Of a stretch of DNA of 62,010 nt, positions 42,760 to 54,094 are shown one piece after another (the first letter of the stretch is position 1; every line of letters starts with the position of its first letter). This stretch comes from Allomyces arbusculus (taxonomy: Eukaryota > Blastocladiomycota > Blastocladiomycetes > Blastocladiales > Blastocladiaceae). The stretch spans positions 1 to 62,010 of the forward strand of contig JADHYV010000049.1 of NCBI GenBank assembly GCA_027604705.1, read 5' to 3'. A program made the translations under genes and the position numbers. The notes beneath the pieces were generated by a model. It ran no database searches, had not been told where the DNA came from, and was given only the letters and a program-made list of their open reading frames with translations.

Positions 42760-44763
42760 TTAGGCCGTCGAGCCCTGGCACAGCGGGAACGCCTGCCCCA
42801 TGCGCATCATGACGGCGCTAGTCGTGGCCGAGACGGTCGTTTGCAGGTCGACGTTGCCGAAAGTGTCCCCGTTCCACGAGTTCACCAGGACTGCGTCGAC
42901 CGGGTTCAGGTTGGTGTCGGGGCTCTTACGGACCATGTCGGCAACTTCGTTTAAGTTGGCAGGGGTCACGTCAGCGAGGGCCATCCCGGCATCCTCGCAC
43001 GCCGAAACGGCCGCGGCGCGCGACAACAGTTTGCCCGCGGACGTGACAATCTTGAACGGCGCCGGGCACTGGTTTGGGGGACAAGAGCAATGAGCACGGG
43101 CGAGCGAGCTCGGTGGAGAGAGAAGAGGGCAGATCGTACCGTCATGGACGAAATTTTGAAAAACGCGCCGCCGCTACCCTGCTTGTTGGCGGTCGTGATG
43201 TTAAAGATCGACGTGCCGGGAGGGAGCGGGAAGTAGCCCTTGGAGAACTCGGGCTTGGTCAGGGCCGACTCAACGTTGTCGCCGACGGTAACATTGCACC
43301 ACGCGCCCGCCGGCGTCGACGTGAGCACTAGTGGGAGAAAATTACGCGCTCGATGGATGAGAATTCGCGATCATTCTCCCGAGCAGACGGCCATAACGCA
43401 CCCTTATCGGTTCCGTTGATCGCGACGGCGAACTGATCGCCCGAGCAGTACGCGTCGGACACGATCAGGCAACCCTCATCTTGCATCGTGACCGAGTAGG
43501 TGTTGTTCGAGGGCCCGTTGCCGCCAAAGCTGAAGTAGGTCCACGCGTCGAAAGTTGTAACGTTCGTAATGGCTCCTGTCGTGTTGGCACCCGTTGCGGG
43601 CACGAAAGGGGGGCACTAGCATAGGGGAGGCAAGAGCTGTGAGTTCAGCATGTGATCTGAGTGGTGAGAATGGAGAACAGTGCGTACCGTCGTGGGCGAA
43701 ATTTTGAAATACGCGCCGCCGCCACCCTGCGTGGTGACGACGGTGATGTTGTAGGTCGACGTGCCGGGCGGAAGCGGGAAATAGCCCTTGGAGAACTCGG
43801 GCTTGGTCAAGGCCGACTCAACGTCGTCGCCAACGGCAACGCTGCACCACCCGCCCGCCGGCGTCGACGTGAGCCCTACCAGGGCGAAAATAACGCGTTC
43901 GATGGATGAGAATCCGCGATCGTTCTCTCGATCAGACGGCCAAAACGCACCCGGATCGGTTCCGTTGATCGCGACGGCGAACTGATCGCCCGAGCAGTAC
44001 GCGTCGGACACGATCAGGCAACCCTCATCCTGCATCGTGACCGAGTAGGTGTTGTTCGAGGGCCCGTTGCCGCCAAAGCCGAAATAGATCCACTCGTCGG
44101 TGGCCGTGACGTTTGTGGTGTTGGCACCCGTCGCGGGCACGACATTGAATGGCGCGGGGCACTAGGATGGAGGGGGGGGGGGGGGGAGAGCGGTGAGATG
44201 GGCATACGATCCTGGCGGTGAGAAAGGAGAACAGTGCATACTGTCGTGGAAGAGACTTTGAAATACGCGCCGCCGCTACCCTGCTGCGTGGTGACGACGG
44301 TGATGTTATAGGTCGACGTGCCGGGCGGAAGCGGGAAATAGCCCTTGGAGAACTCGGGCTTGGTCAAGGCCGACTCAACGTCGTCGCCGACGGTAACGCT
44401 GCACCACGCGCCCGCCGGCGTTGACGTGAGCCCTACAGGAAAAAATTGCGCGTTATTTGATAAGAATTCGCGATCATTCTCCCGAGCAGACGGCCAAAAC
44501 GCACCCTGGTCGGTTCCGTTGATCGCAATGGCGAACTGATCGCCCGAGCAATACGCGTCGGATACGATCAGGCAGCCCTCATCTTGCAGTGTGGCCGAGT
44601 AGGGGTCGGTCGAGGACCCGTTATCGCCAAAGCCGAAGTAGGTCCACGCGTCGAAGGTCGTGACGTTCGTGGTGGCGCCTGTCGCCTTGGCAGCCGTCAC
44701 AGGCACAGCGGCAGCGGTCGCAGTCGCCACGAGAGAAAGCAAGGCCAGGAGCGGAAAGAGCAT
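42760..44763 (-). CDS. Secreted VTDAFC-family protein with three tandem modules
   Basis: Exons in reading order: 44763-44505, 44432-44242, 44161-43951, 43875-43688, 43615-43402, 43327-43140 and 43068-42760, giving 519 residues. All phases agree. After a signal peptide ('MLFPLLALLSLVATATAAAV'), the two-exon module occurs three times ('GCLIVSDAYCSGDQF', 'SKGYFPLPPGTS'), each repeat joined by a short 'CP-PF' type linker, then one lectin-like exon ('EDAGMALADVTPANLNEVA', 'VNSWNGDTFG', 'FPLCQ'). The first intron of each module starts GTGCGTTxTGGCCGTCTG and the three modules are nearly identical, so the exon pairs were duplicated recently. A C run lies in intron 2. Misassembly is possible but the divergence between repeats argues against it. 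Confidence 0.78.
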
Positions 44764-45414
44764 TGTGGCGCTTTAGGTCGAGTACGGAGTCGAGATCACC
44801 GTAGCGGGTCCAGGGAGAAGAAGAGAGGTGAGGTGAGCAGCCGCATTTAAGCCAAGCGATGGGTGTGATGGGGGCGGTATGGGCGGTGCGGTCGGCGCGA
44901 CTTGTAACGCGACCGCGCTTGTACTTTGTCCGATGCGGCCAAGCAGCGACCACGCGGCAACAACGCCGAGAAGGAAGCCCGCGCGACGGCGCGATTGGCG
45001 CGTCGATCACTGAAAGGAAGGAAGCGACGTTCGCTGCGAGACGTTTCGCGCGTTCATCGCGGGCAGCACGTGTCTTTCGCGTGATTGCCCTGCACCGCCA
45101 CACGTCCACATCATGCGCACGCGACCGTGAGCCGCCCAGCCGTCCCTGCCGTGCCCTTGCTGGCTCGCAGACTGTTGCCGGGCCGTTCGCCATCGCGCTC
45201 CGTCGTTTCCCCGACAACAAACAGCTCCTCCACGCCGTGCTCCAAGGTCAACACTTGCTGCACTGCCACCTACTGTCTCTGCCTGCGTGCCCGCGCACCC
45301 GTCATGGTCCAGCTGCAAGAGTCCTGCACCCGCGTCGCACCTGGCCTGCTGCTCAACTAGGCTCCTCGACTCCACGTCCTCGCCAACCGTTCATTCACAT
45401 CATTGCCAACCACG
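44764..45414. other. Divergent intergenic region
   Basis: 651 nt between the three-module gene (minus) and the malonyl transferase gene (plus). An open plus-strand frame starting at 44859 has no motif and runs into the transferase exon in another frame; it was not called. Confidence 0.45.
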
Positions 45415-46845
45415 ATGCCACCAAGTCTCGGCACGACTGCGCGCACCATTTTGTCTGCACGTTCCGCTGGCCTCGCACGCGTTGTGCCTTGCACCGCCGT
45501 CGCGAGCCGGTCACTTACGGTACACCGACGCGACCACAATCCCGTGCACGACTATCTGCTCGCTGACCGTTTTCACCTGCGCCACTAGTCGTGTCCACTG
45601 CGCAAGCCCATGGCTGTCCTGTTCCCGGGCCAAGGGTCGCAATACGTTGGCATGGCCAAGGACATTTACGAGTTGTTCCCGGCCGCGCGTGCCGTGCTCG
45701 ACGAGGTCGACAACGCGCTGCAGTTCAAGCTCACCGATATCATGTTCCACGGCCCGCCCGTACGCACGCGCTTTACCTCGTCTCGTTTGTCGCATGTTCT
45801 GCGGCTCACCATCTGTGCGCGACCGTTAGGACACGCTCACGCTCACCTGCCACGCGCAACCTGCGATTCTCGCCACGTCGGCCGCATTGCTCGCCGTGAT
45901 GCGCGAAGAGACGGGTCTCGACCTGAAGCGCGACGCAGCCTACGTGCTGGGCCACTCGCTCGGCGAATACACGGCGCTCTACGCGGCCGGGTCGCTGACC
46001 TTGTCCGACGCGGTCAAACTGGTGGTACGTGTTCTCCACCGAACTGATCGCAGGGACCGACCGCGCCGCATTGCTCACGCACGCCACCGGGGGGGGGGGT
46101 CCATTTTTAGCACAAGCGCGGCCAGGCGATGCAACAGGGCCTCCCCGAGAACGTCAAGACGAGCATGGTCGCGCTCATCATGCGACCAAGGAAGTTTGAC
46201 GCGCTGTCCGAGAAACTGGCTGAGATCCAGGCGACACTGGGGCCCGACGAGGTGGTCGACTTGTCGAATGTCAACTCGTCGACGCAGGTATTTACGCACC
46301 TTGTTCCTCTTTCGCCTGGTCACGCACAACTGACCATTCCGTGTGCCTTCTAGGCGGTTCTCTCAGGCACCCACGACGCCGTCGAACGCGCGTGCCGCGC
46401 GTTCCAAACCGCGCGTATTGCCGCTCGCGCCGTCGAGTTACCCGTCTCGGCCCCGTTCCACTGCCGACTCATGTCCCCCGCCGCCCGTGCCATGGCCCCA
46501 CACCTGGCGTCCACCAATTTCACGACCCCGCAGCTACCCGTCATTTCCAACGTGACTGTGCAGCCAGTCACTGACGCGTCGCAGATCCCGGACCTGCTGG
46601 TGCGGCAAATCACGTCGACGGTCCGGTGGCACCCGTCGATCCAGTACTGCCGCGACGTGGGCGGGATCCACGACTTTCTCGTGTTTGGGCCGAACCGCGT
46701 CTTGGGCAGTCTGTTGAAAAAGGATTTCCCGAATGATCGTGTGCGGCTTGTGGAGATGTTTTCGGACATGATTCCCGTTACGGAACCGAAACTGAAGCGG
46801 TCACAGGTCGGCGCGACGACGCCGGGGCAGGAGAGCGAGGGGTGA
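45415..46845 (+). CDS. MCT1: Mitochondrial malonyl-CoA:ACP transacylase
   Basis: Transfers malonyl groups from CoA to acyl-carrier protein in type II mitochondrial fatty-acid synthesis, the pathway that supplies lipoate. Exons 45415-45519, 45589-45759, 45830-46024, 46111-46287 and 46354-46845 give 379 residues with every splice in phase 0. The first 35 residues are Arg/Ser/Ala-rich without acids, a likely mitochondrial presequence. The FabD core follows: 'LFPGQGSQYVGMAKD', nucleophile Ser135 in 'GHSLGE', catalytic His252 in 'PFHCRLM', and 'VRWHPSIQYC'. A G run lies in intron 3. Convergent with triosephosphate isomerase, 235 nt away. Confidence 0.9.
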
Positions 46846-47080
46846 CCGTGGTAATGGTAAAGAGGAATGTATCTGGTTTTTTTCAACGGCTCGCGCAGTC
46901 GCTGATTTTCAATCTGAACAGTGAGCGGGCGGGGAAGGCTCCTTTTCCGCTTCAACAACCGCAGCAAACGACAACCGCGATGGGCGAGAATCCAATAATG
47001 CTATTCGGGGGGGTTCAGAGTATAAACACGAATGGCGGCCCCCACCCCAAGCGCCACCGTCGTCCACGTTTCTCCACACT

Positions 47081-47921
47081 CTACGCGCGCGCCGAGATGA
47101 TGTTGATGAACTCGGGCTTGAGCGAGGCGCCACCAACAAGGAACCCGTCAATGTCGGGCTGCCCAGCGAGCTCGTTGCAGTTCTTGCCGTTGACCGACCC
47201 GCCGTAGATAATGCGCGTGGCCTCGGCAACCTCGGCCGAGACGTTCTCCGCGAGCCAGGCGCGGATGTAGGCGTGCACTTCCTGCGCCTGATCGGGCGTG
47301 GCCACCTTGCCCGTGCCGATCGCCCAGACGGGCTCGTAGGCAATGACGACATCGGCCCACTGGTCGGCCGAGAGGGCCTCGGCAAGCGGCGCAAGCTGTG
47401 CGGCGCAGACATCAAACGTGGTCCCGTCCTCGCGCTCAGCGAGCTTCTCGCCAATGCAGGCAATCACCTTGACACCGTGCTCAATCGCAAACTTGGTCTT
47501 CTTGGCGACAAACTCGGACGACTCGTGGAAGTACTCGCGGCGCTCCGAGTGGCCCTGCAGCGTCCAGGTGATGCCGAGGTCGGCGAGCATCGCCGGCGCG
47601 AGCTCGCCCGTGAACGCGCCCGACTGCGCGTGGTAGCAGTTTTGCGCCGAGACGGCAATGCGCGGCGAGAGGGCCTTGCGGACCGACTCGAGGTAGATGG
47701 CGGGCGGGGCAACGACAACGTCGACGTTGTCCGGGATCTCGGCGCCGTTGAGCGTCTCGATGAGGGCCTCGTTGGCGGCCGTCGAGCCGTTCATCTTCCA
47801 GTTGCCTACGCGGAACAGAGCACGGTGGGCGCGTCAGGCGTGGACTGGACGCGTCGGATCGTGCTGGTCATGAGCGTCGCAGAGGCGGGTACAAACCACC
47901 GACAAAGAACTGGCGCGACAT
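47081..47921 (-). CDS. TPI1: Triosephosphate isomerase
   Basis: Interconverts dihydroxyacetone phosphate and glyceraldehyde-3-phosphate in glycolysis. Two exons, 47921-47897 and 47805-47081, give 249 residues, the usual length. The 25-nt first exon encodes 'MSRQFFVG' and joins exactly into 'GNWKMNG'. Catalytic Lys12, His94 ('QGHSERR') and Glu166 ('YEPVWAIGTGK') are present, as is the phosphate-binding 'GGSVN' and 'GFLVGGASL'. The intron is 91 nt. The gene is divergent from the large membrane-protein gene. Confidence 0.95.
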
Positions 47922-48462
47922 GGTTGCTGGATGGATGGTGTTGGGGTTATTGAACGTGAAGCTGCAAAGGCGCGTTGGGAGCAGGAGCACGGCTCGCGGG
48001 CGCGTCGCGTATTTATGGGCCTCGAGCCGCGCTGCTGCTGCACGGGGGTGGGTCGTTCCCGCACGGAGTGGGTCCTTCTCCTGGCATCACTGGAGCGCAA
48101 TCATGCACGCCGCGTCTTGTCGCTCGTGTTGGGCGTTCGGGAGGTAGCCCTTCATTTCTGTTGGTGGGCGCCCCGCGCGGCGCGTCTCGGCGCGCAAGCG
48201 ACAAGGTGCAGCACCTGCCACGCCAATCGGCCGCAATCGCACGCCCAATCCCACCCGGTGCTCGTCCACGTCACTCGCGCGTGCGCCCTGCAGAGGCAAA
48301 GCAGCGCGGTCACGTTTTAGGGGCCCACCGCACGTCCCACCGTTGTCGACTTCTCTTTCCTGATCGCTGATCACCGCTCGCTGCGCTCCTCTGCTCGCTG
48401 GACCGCTTCTCTCCACCGCGCCCAAGTACCCGGCAGCGCCCGCACGCAAGCACGCACGTACC
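47922..48462. other. Divergent intergenic region
   Basis: 541 nt between triosephosphate isomerase (minus) and the 48463 gene (plus). No TATA box or repeat was recognised. Confidence 0.45.
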
Positions 48463-51461
48463 ATGGCCATGCGCCGCGCCGTCTCGCTGCAGCACGGCCT
48501 CGCGGCCGTCGCGCGCGGCGACGCCCCACCGCCACCCCCACCCAGTTCAGGCATCACGCGCTCGGCCAGTTTCCACCCGTCGGCGCGGTCCGCGAGCTTC
48601 CACCCGGCGTCTCGGTCCGGCGCACGCAGTCGCCGCGCGTCCGTCAACGTAGCGTTTGGCCAGCACGCTCGATCGAATTCGCCGCCTCCACCGTCCGCCA
48701 CGTCGCCGCCTCTCGTCGCCACTTCTTCAGCACGGTCGCGGCAACCCAGTGCCGCTGCGTCGCTTGCGGATACGCTCGTAGAAGCACTGACGAGCAACGA
48801 GCATGGCGGACCCGTTGCAGTGGGACCGCGGTGGCACGGCGTGTTTTCGGCCGATTTGGCCACGTTCGACGAGTGGGCAAGGATTGCGATCGGGGTCGCG
48901 GCGTTACTTGCCGTGCACCAAGTCGTACAAGTTGTGCCATTTCCGGGGATCGTGGCCACGGTCGCGCTCGTGTCGCGGCTCGTCGGATCGGTCGTGCGTT
49001 TAGCGACCTCGGACACGCGTGCTGATGTGGAAAAATATGGTGGGCACACGCGCGAGGCGTCGACCGTGAGCCTGCTGCCGTCGATGATGGACGCCAAGAT
49101 GAACGCGACGGCCGACGATACGGTGGAGAACGACAAGGAGCACGGCGGGAACGCGAGCGCGATGATGGTTGCACCCGAAGTGCGCAAGATATTGACGAAC
49201 CTGGGTAGGATGGTCGTGGCAGGCGCGCTCGAAGCGCTCGAAGCGCTGGCGTGGACGCGCGCCGTGACGTTTGGGAATTTGCTCGGCTTGGTCCTCGGCA
49301 AGGTTCGTTTCGACTCCAGTGCATTCTCCGTGCGCTTTTCCTGGTGCTCCATCTGACGTCGTGTTCGTAGATTGCTTTCACCGGCATCGAGCTCGCCAAC
49401 CACCTGCACGCGGCTCTCCTCCTCACAATCCTCGGCATTGCCTGGTCCACCGGCGTCCTCCCGACCGCGCACGACAGTGTCGTTGCCGCATCCATCGCGA
49501 GCCTCGTCGCCCTTCTGGCACGGCGACTCCTCTCCACCCCCTTCCTCACCACGCGGCCAGCAAGCCCACTTCCCCGCACGCTGATTGCCGCCGTGATCAC
49601 CGTCCTCTTCGCGACCTGGCACGACTGGCCGTCGTTCGACCTCGAATACCTTATCTCCTCCCCCGTCGCCCCGCTCCTCGCATTCACCACCCTCTCCCTG
49701 CACCCCACCCCCACATTCCACTTCCCGCCCACCACCACCACCACCAACGATGACGCCCCCTGGCTCGCGACCGCATCGGGTCCAACGCGGACGCGGTACA
49801 CGCGCGGGAGACTCGCGCGACATGCGCTCGTGCACTTGGCCCACGACTTCATCGCCATCTTCGCGTCGACGACCCTCATTGCCACTATCCCTCCGGCGTG
49901 GCTCGGGCTGTACGCGACACTCGCGTTCCAAGTGTTTGTGTTTTTACGGGTCGCATTGTGGCCGCCGATGCCCGCGGCGGCCGAATCCGCGGCGGTTGGG
50001 GCCGCAGCGTACTTTGACCGCGAAGCTGCGGGGCAGCAGTCGCCGGGGGTCGGGCGGATGGGGACTGGTGGGAGGGGTAAGGCGTGGCGCGCGGTCGTCA
50101 GGAAGTATGCGTGGGTTGGTGCGGGGTTGGTCGCGCTGGTCGTGGTTGGGAGTTACATCGAGGACGTGCGTCTGACACGCGGGGCGCTTGGTGGCGCGGC
50201 CGCAGTCGAAGAGTGGACGCGCGCGGCGAAAGCGTGGACGAGTCGTGAGAGCGACGAGGAGGTCATGCACGTCGTGCTCTTACCGGACGCGCGGGACACC
50301 GACGTGCACGCAGTGTCGCGCAAGGATTCGAGTACCGGTACCGACCGTGTGCTCATGCAAGTCCCCCCATTGACCGAAATTCACATTGACTCGCCGTCAC
50401 GGACCCACCGCCGGTCGCACCCGGCCTACGGCGTGCGCGCCGCGCACCTCGCCGCGGCCGTCCTCCCCACTTCGGGCACGTCCGGGATCCCGCTCGCGAC
50501 GCGCGCGTTCCTGCACGCGCAGTACCACGGCGTCCTGCGCGCGTGGGTGCCTGCGCGCAACACCTCGGCGCCACACGCCGTATCGCTCGCGCTGACACGC
50601 GCACCAAACGCCGCGTGGGTGCTCGTATCGAGCGCAGAAGTCGCATGGGTCCCCGCACAAGTCGCGGCCGCGGTCGACGGCCTGCATCCGAACAAGGCAT
50701 GGTATATGCGGTTCGCGAATGACGACGCCGTGGCCTTGTCGAGACCCGCGGCGGAACTCGTTGCGGCCGCCGCGAATTACGAGTGTGCCGGTGTCGACAG
50801 GATCGACATGTGCGCGGTCGAGATTTTACGAATTGCGCGCGCCGAGGTGCCGGAGGGGTCACGCGTCGTGGATCCGCCGGCGCTCGCGAGCGCGACTGAT
50901 CCCGATGCGACCGCGACCGCGACCACGAGCAGCGGCAAGGGGCCGACCGACCAGCAACGACCCGTCCCGCTCGGCAGCGGCGCGTCCGGTTCCGACGCGG
51001 ACGCGGACGCAGACGCAGACGCACCGCGCGCGTCGGTGCTCGGCCGCGTCGCGCGGTCCTGGGCCGTCGCGCAATCGCCTCGTGCCTCAGCGTCCCGACC
51101 GTCGTCGACGGTGCAGCGCGTCGTCGCTGTCCGGCTCGGCCGGGACCCGACTGTGCACGCGCGCGCCTACGCGCGGGCTGCCGCGCGGACGCCCGCGTCG
51201 CTCCTGCACCGCGCGCTCATCTTACCGGACGGGCCGGTCGAGTATGTGCACGGCGCGTCGATCCGGATCGGTGGGGTCGCGTACTGGATCGTGGATGCGG
51301 GGACGGACGCGGTCGCGGTATACGCCCGTGACGATGAGGACGTGGAAGAGGATGAAATTGTAGTCGGGAGAGAAGGGATGAACGGCCCGCGCGCGGTGGT
51401 TGTGACGTGCGGTGCCGGAGCGGCGCGGCGCGGTGCCAGCGTGTGGCGGATGTGCCAGTGA
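48463..51461 (+). CDS. Large multi-pass membrane protein of unknown function
   Basis: Two exons, 48463-49302 and 49371-51461, give 976 residues. A disordered Pro/Ser/Arg-rich N-terminus contains the near-repeat 'ASFHPSARSASFHPASRSG'. Several hydrophobic segments follow, among them 'IAIGVAALLAVHQVVQVV', 'HAALLLTILGIAWSTGVLP' and 'AIFASTTLIATIPPAWLGLY'. After a last helix ('WVGAGLVALVVVGSYI') a domain of about 420 residues includes 'AWVLVSSAEVAWVPAQVA' and 'CAGVDRIDMCAVEILRIA', with a DA-dipeptide repeat inside. That domain could be catalytic, possibly a glycosyltransferase-like fold, but no diagnostic motif is visible. I do not recognise the family. Confidence 0.65.
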
Positions 51462-52228
51462 GGATGAGGGGGACTGCAGAGCGGACTGGCGGCCGTGGTG
51501 GCCGCGAAGGAATGGAATTTTGGTGTTGATTGGCTCGGACGCGCAACGATGGTGAAGCTGATGCCATGCGCGTATTCTCCACCCTATTTTCCGCGGACGT
51601 GGACGTGGGACATGCGTGCGGATCGACCCCAGGATACACTTCTCCATGGAACTGAGGGCCATGCCAGGATCACAATCCTCGCCCGACGAGCGCAGATCCA
51701 AACGTGCGCGGTGAAGGCACACCGCGGGCCGAGGGCTGTCCCCCCGAAAAAAGTAGGCTCGTCGAGTTTGTGATCAAACTTCGCTGCGCGCCCCACGGCA
51801 CGACAATGCAGGGGACGGTCGAGTGCCAAGGATCGTGCTCGGACCTCATCAGCCCGAGCGGACAATTCGAACGTGCCGCGTGCGGCGCTCACGACGGCAG
51901 GGCGGTGTGCCGCGTGCGCAGCGAAGAAGTTCAGCCCGGCACCAAATGATCAGTTCGGCACCAAAGATACATTGGCTTGTGAAAAAAGATGAATCGTGCG
52001 GGGAGGGGTAGGGGAGAGAGGAGAGGCCAACAACGAGAAACGGGAGCACTTCCGTGCCCGCGCCTGTCCACCGTGTGGGTGAAGAAGATGCGCGCACACG
52101 GGGAACCACGCCGCACGCGCCGCGAGCCGAACCAGAAAAAAAAAAAAAAAACAAGAATTATGCACCAAACGCCAAAGAAGAAACGCAACGACACGCCATG
52201 CCAAGACCAAGGGCCGCGACCCGAGCCT
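51462..52228. other. Convergent intergenic region
   Basis: 767 nt between two convergent genes. An A run lies at about 52137-52149. No family motif appears in the short frames. Confidence 0.45.
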
Positions 52229-53382
52229 CTACTTGGGCAGGGCCTTGTCCTGGCCCATGATCCGCTGGTACTCGGTCTTCCAGTTGATCGAGAGCGTCTT
52301 GTAACGCACGAGGAACGTGAGCGCGATGCCGTACCCAACGACCTGCGTGAGCGTCGTGACCGAGCCAAACAGGACCATCGACAGCACAATCAGGATCAGG
52401 TCCTTGAGCACGCCCGAGAGCGTGAGCACGAGCGACGACGTGCAGCCGATCAGGAAGACGACGGCAAAGTTGAGCAGCAGCGCGACCGAGGCATTCGAGA
52501 GCAACGTGAACGCGCCAAGCCCCTCGATATCGGCCCAGGTCATGGTCGGGTACTCCTTGAACAAGAAGACAATGCCGTTGAAGACGGCACAGACGGGCGC
52601 AAAGAAGTAGAGCGACGAGAGCGGGTCCATCTGCTCAGTCATGAGCTTTTGGACGAGGACGAGACGCGCCGACTCGAAGAGAATGCCGGCCGCTTGGCAC
52701 GCAAACCCAATAAAGACGAATTGGATCTCGCCAATCGAGGCAATGATCACGCCCACGACCACGCCAAGCACGTTCAGGAACAGCTGCATGTTGGGCTCCT
52801 TGAGACCCGTCGCGAAGGACAGCGTCAAGACAACAATCGGCGTCGTGGCCTTGAGCATCTGGATGAACGAGACTGCGGGTGGGAGAGGAGGCACAAGGCA
52901 CGTGAAGAGAGGTCAGTACTCTATGGCCAGAGCGTGGGAAATGGGAGGCAATCTGGTTCGAAAGCAGCCACCAGGGCTCCAAACGTCTGCGACCACGACC
53001 ACACGAACTCCAAAGACAAAAGAATGGCGCGCCTGGCTCGCTTGACCAAAGAAAGAAAGAAAGAACGCATACCCGAGAGGTAGAGGTAGGCAATGTTGTT
53101 GAAAATCAGCGAGCCCGAAAAGAAAATGCCAATCGGCACGACCGAGCGCATGTACTTGGTCCAGGTCATGGTCGAGTTCTTAGCGGCGGGCAGCAGGTTG
53201 GTGCGCGACTTGAGGATGCGCGTAACGATGGTGGCAAAGACGAGATGCCATGTCGTCAAGAAGACTGGGAACGCAAAGTCGAGCGTCGAGAGGATGTACT
53301 TGTTGTAGAGAATGACCGACGACGAGAAGAAGATCCAGACGGCAATGTAGACCGACGGGTGGAAGCGCTTTTCGGCGGCCAT
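52229..53382 (-). CDS. Triose-phosphate-transporter-family (TPT) nucleotide-sugar/phosphate transporter
   Basis: Exons in reading order 53382-53073 and 52872-52229 give 317 residues. About ten hydrophobic helices fit the drug/metabolite transporter fold. Recognisable TPT elements are 'SSSVILYNKYILS' near the N-terminus, 'VSFIQMLKATTPIVVLTLS' rebuilt across the intron, and 'ESARLVLVQKLM'. The 200-nt intron is the longest seen in the window. Fungal relatives sit in Golgi or ER membranes and exchange nucleotide sugars or phosphorylated metabolites; the substrate here cannot be judged. Its C-terminus ends in 'KALPK' without an ER retrieval signal that I would trust. Confidence 0.85.
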
Positions 53383-54094
53383 GTTGGGCGAGGAGGATCA
53401 CGCGTGCGAGCGTGCGTGCGCGGGCGGGTGAGACAGGTGGTGGGGAGGCAAGGCTGGCTGGCTTGAGTCGCGAGCACGAGCAAGCGCGGGGATCAATCAA
53501 CCGAGACGAGGGCAGGTCGGGCGGCGGTGGTTCGGCACGAGGGCGAGGGCGAGGCAAGCGGGCGGGCGGCGCGGCAGGAATCCAGTTGCGGGTGGGACCA
53601 ACAGTGGCGGCGTCGGCTGGGCGTCGGCGTCGGCAGCGAGCGGGCAGAGGTCGGCAAGAGACGCGGCGGCGTGGGCAGCAGCGGCGGCGGCGGCGGCAGC
53701 AACCAGAGCAGGCGGGCGGGCAGACACGGGCAGCGCGAGAGAGAGCGAGCACGAGAGGGCGGCGGCGGGCGCGTCGTGGTTGGAGGCTGTGGTTGCTGGC
53801 GTGGGGTGTGTGGCGGGCGGTGGTGTTCTGTGGGCGACGCGCCGAAAAGGCCAAGGCCGACTCGGAAGGTGCGCGTGGGAAATGGGATTGGGCGAGCCGC
53901 GGCTCCAGTCGAACACCAATGCGAGGCAAATCCAGGATTGCGCCAATCCGCGGGTGGCGCTCCGCGACATCGGTCCCTGCCGATCGGGGCAACGCATCAC
54001 GCGGCACAATGTGACCGCGTCGCAGCACAACGTGACCGCGTCGCCGGGCGACCCCACCGGCTCGGAGCCACTTCGGCCGTCTTGTGCCTCCAAG
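53383..54094. other. GC-rich divergent intergenic region
   Basis: 712 nt between the transporter (minus) and a frameshifted family copy (plus). It has GGC-rich stretches near 53650-53700 and a direct repeat CACAA(T/C)GTGACCGCGTCG at about 54004-54042. A related sequence occurs near 55928, upstream of the next copy. Confidence 0.5.

Noticed and set aside
44859-45566. Plus-strand open frame overlapping the start of the malonyl transferase gene
   Set aside because: Different frame from the mitochondrial presequence exon, with no motif; the transferase model explains the region.
53395-54014. Long GC-rich plus-strand open frames upstream of the family copy at 54095
   Set aside because: Gly/Arg-rich translations typical of GC-rich non-coding DNA; the real start is the ATG followed by the signal peptide.
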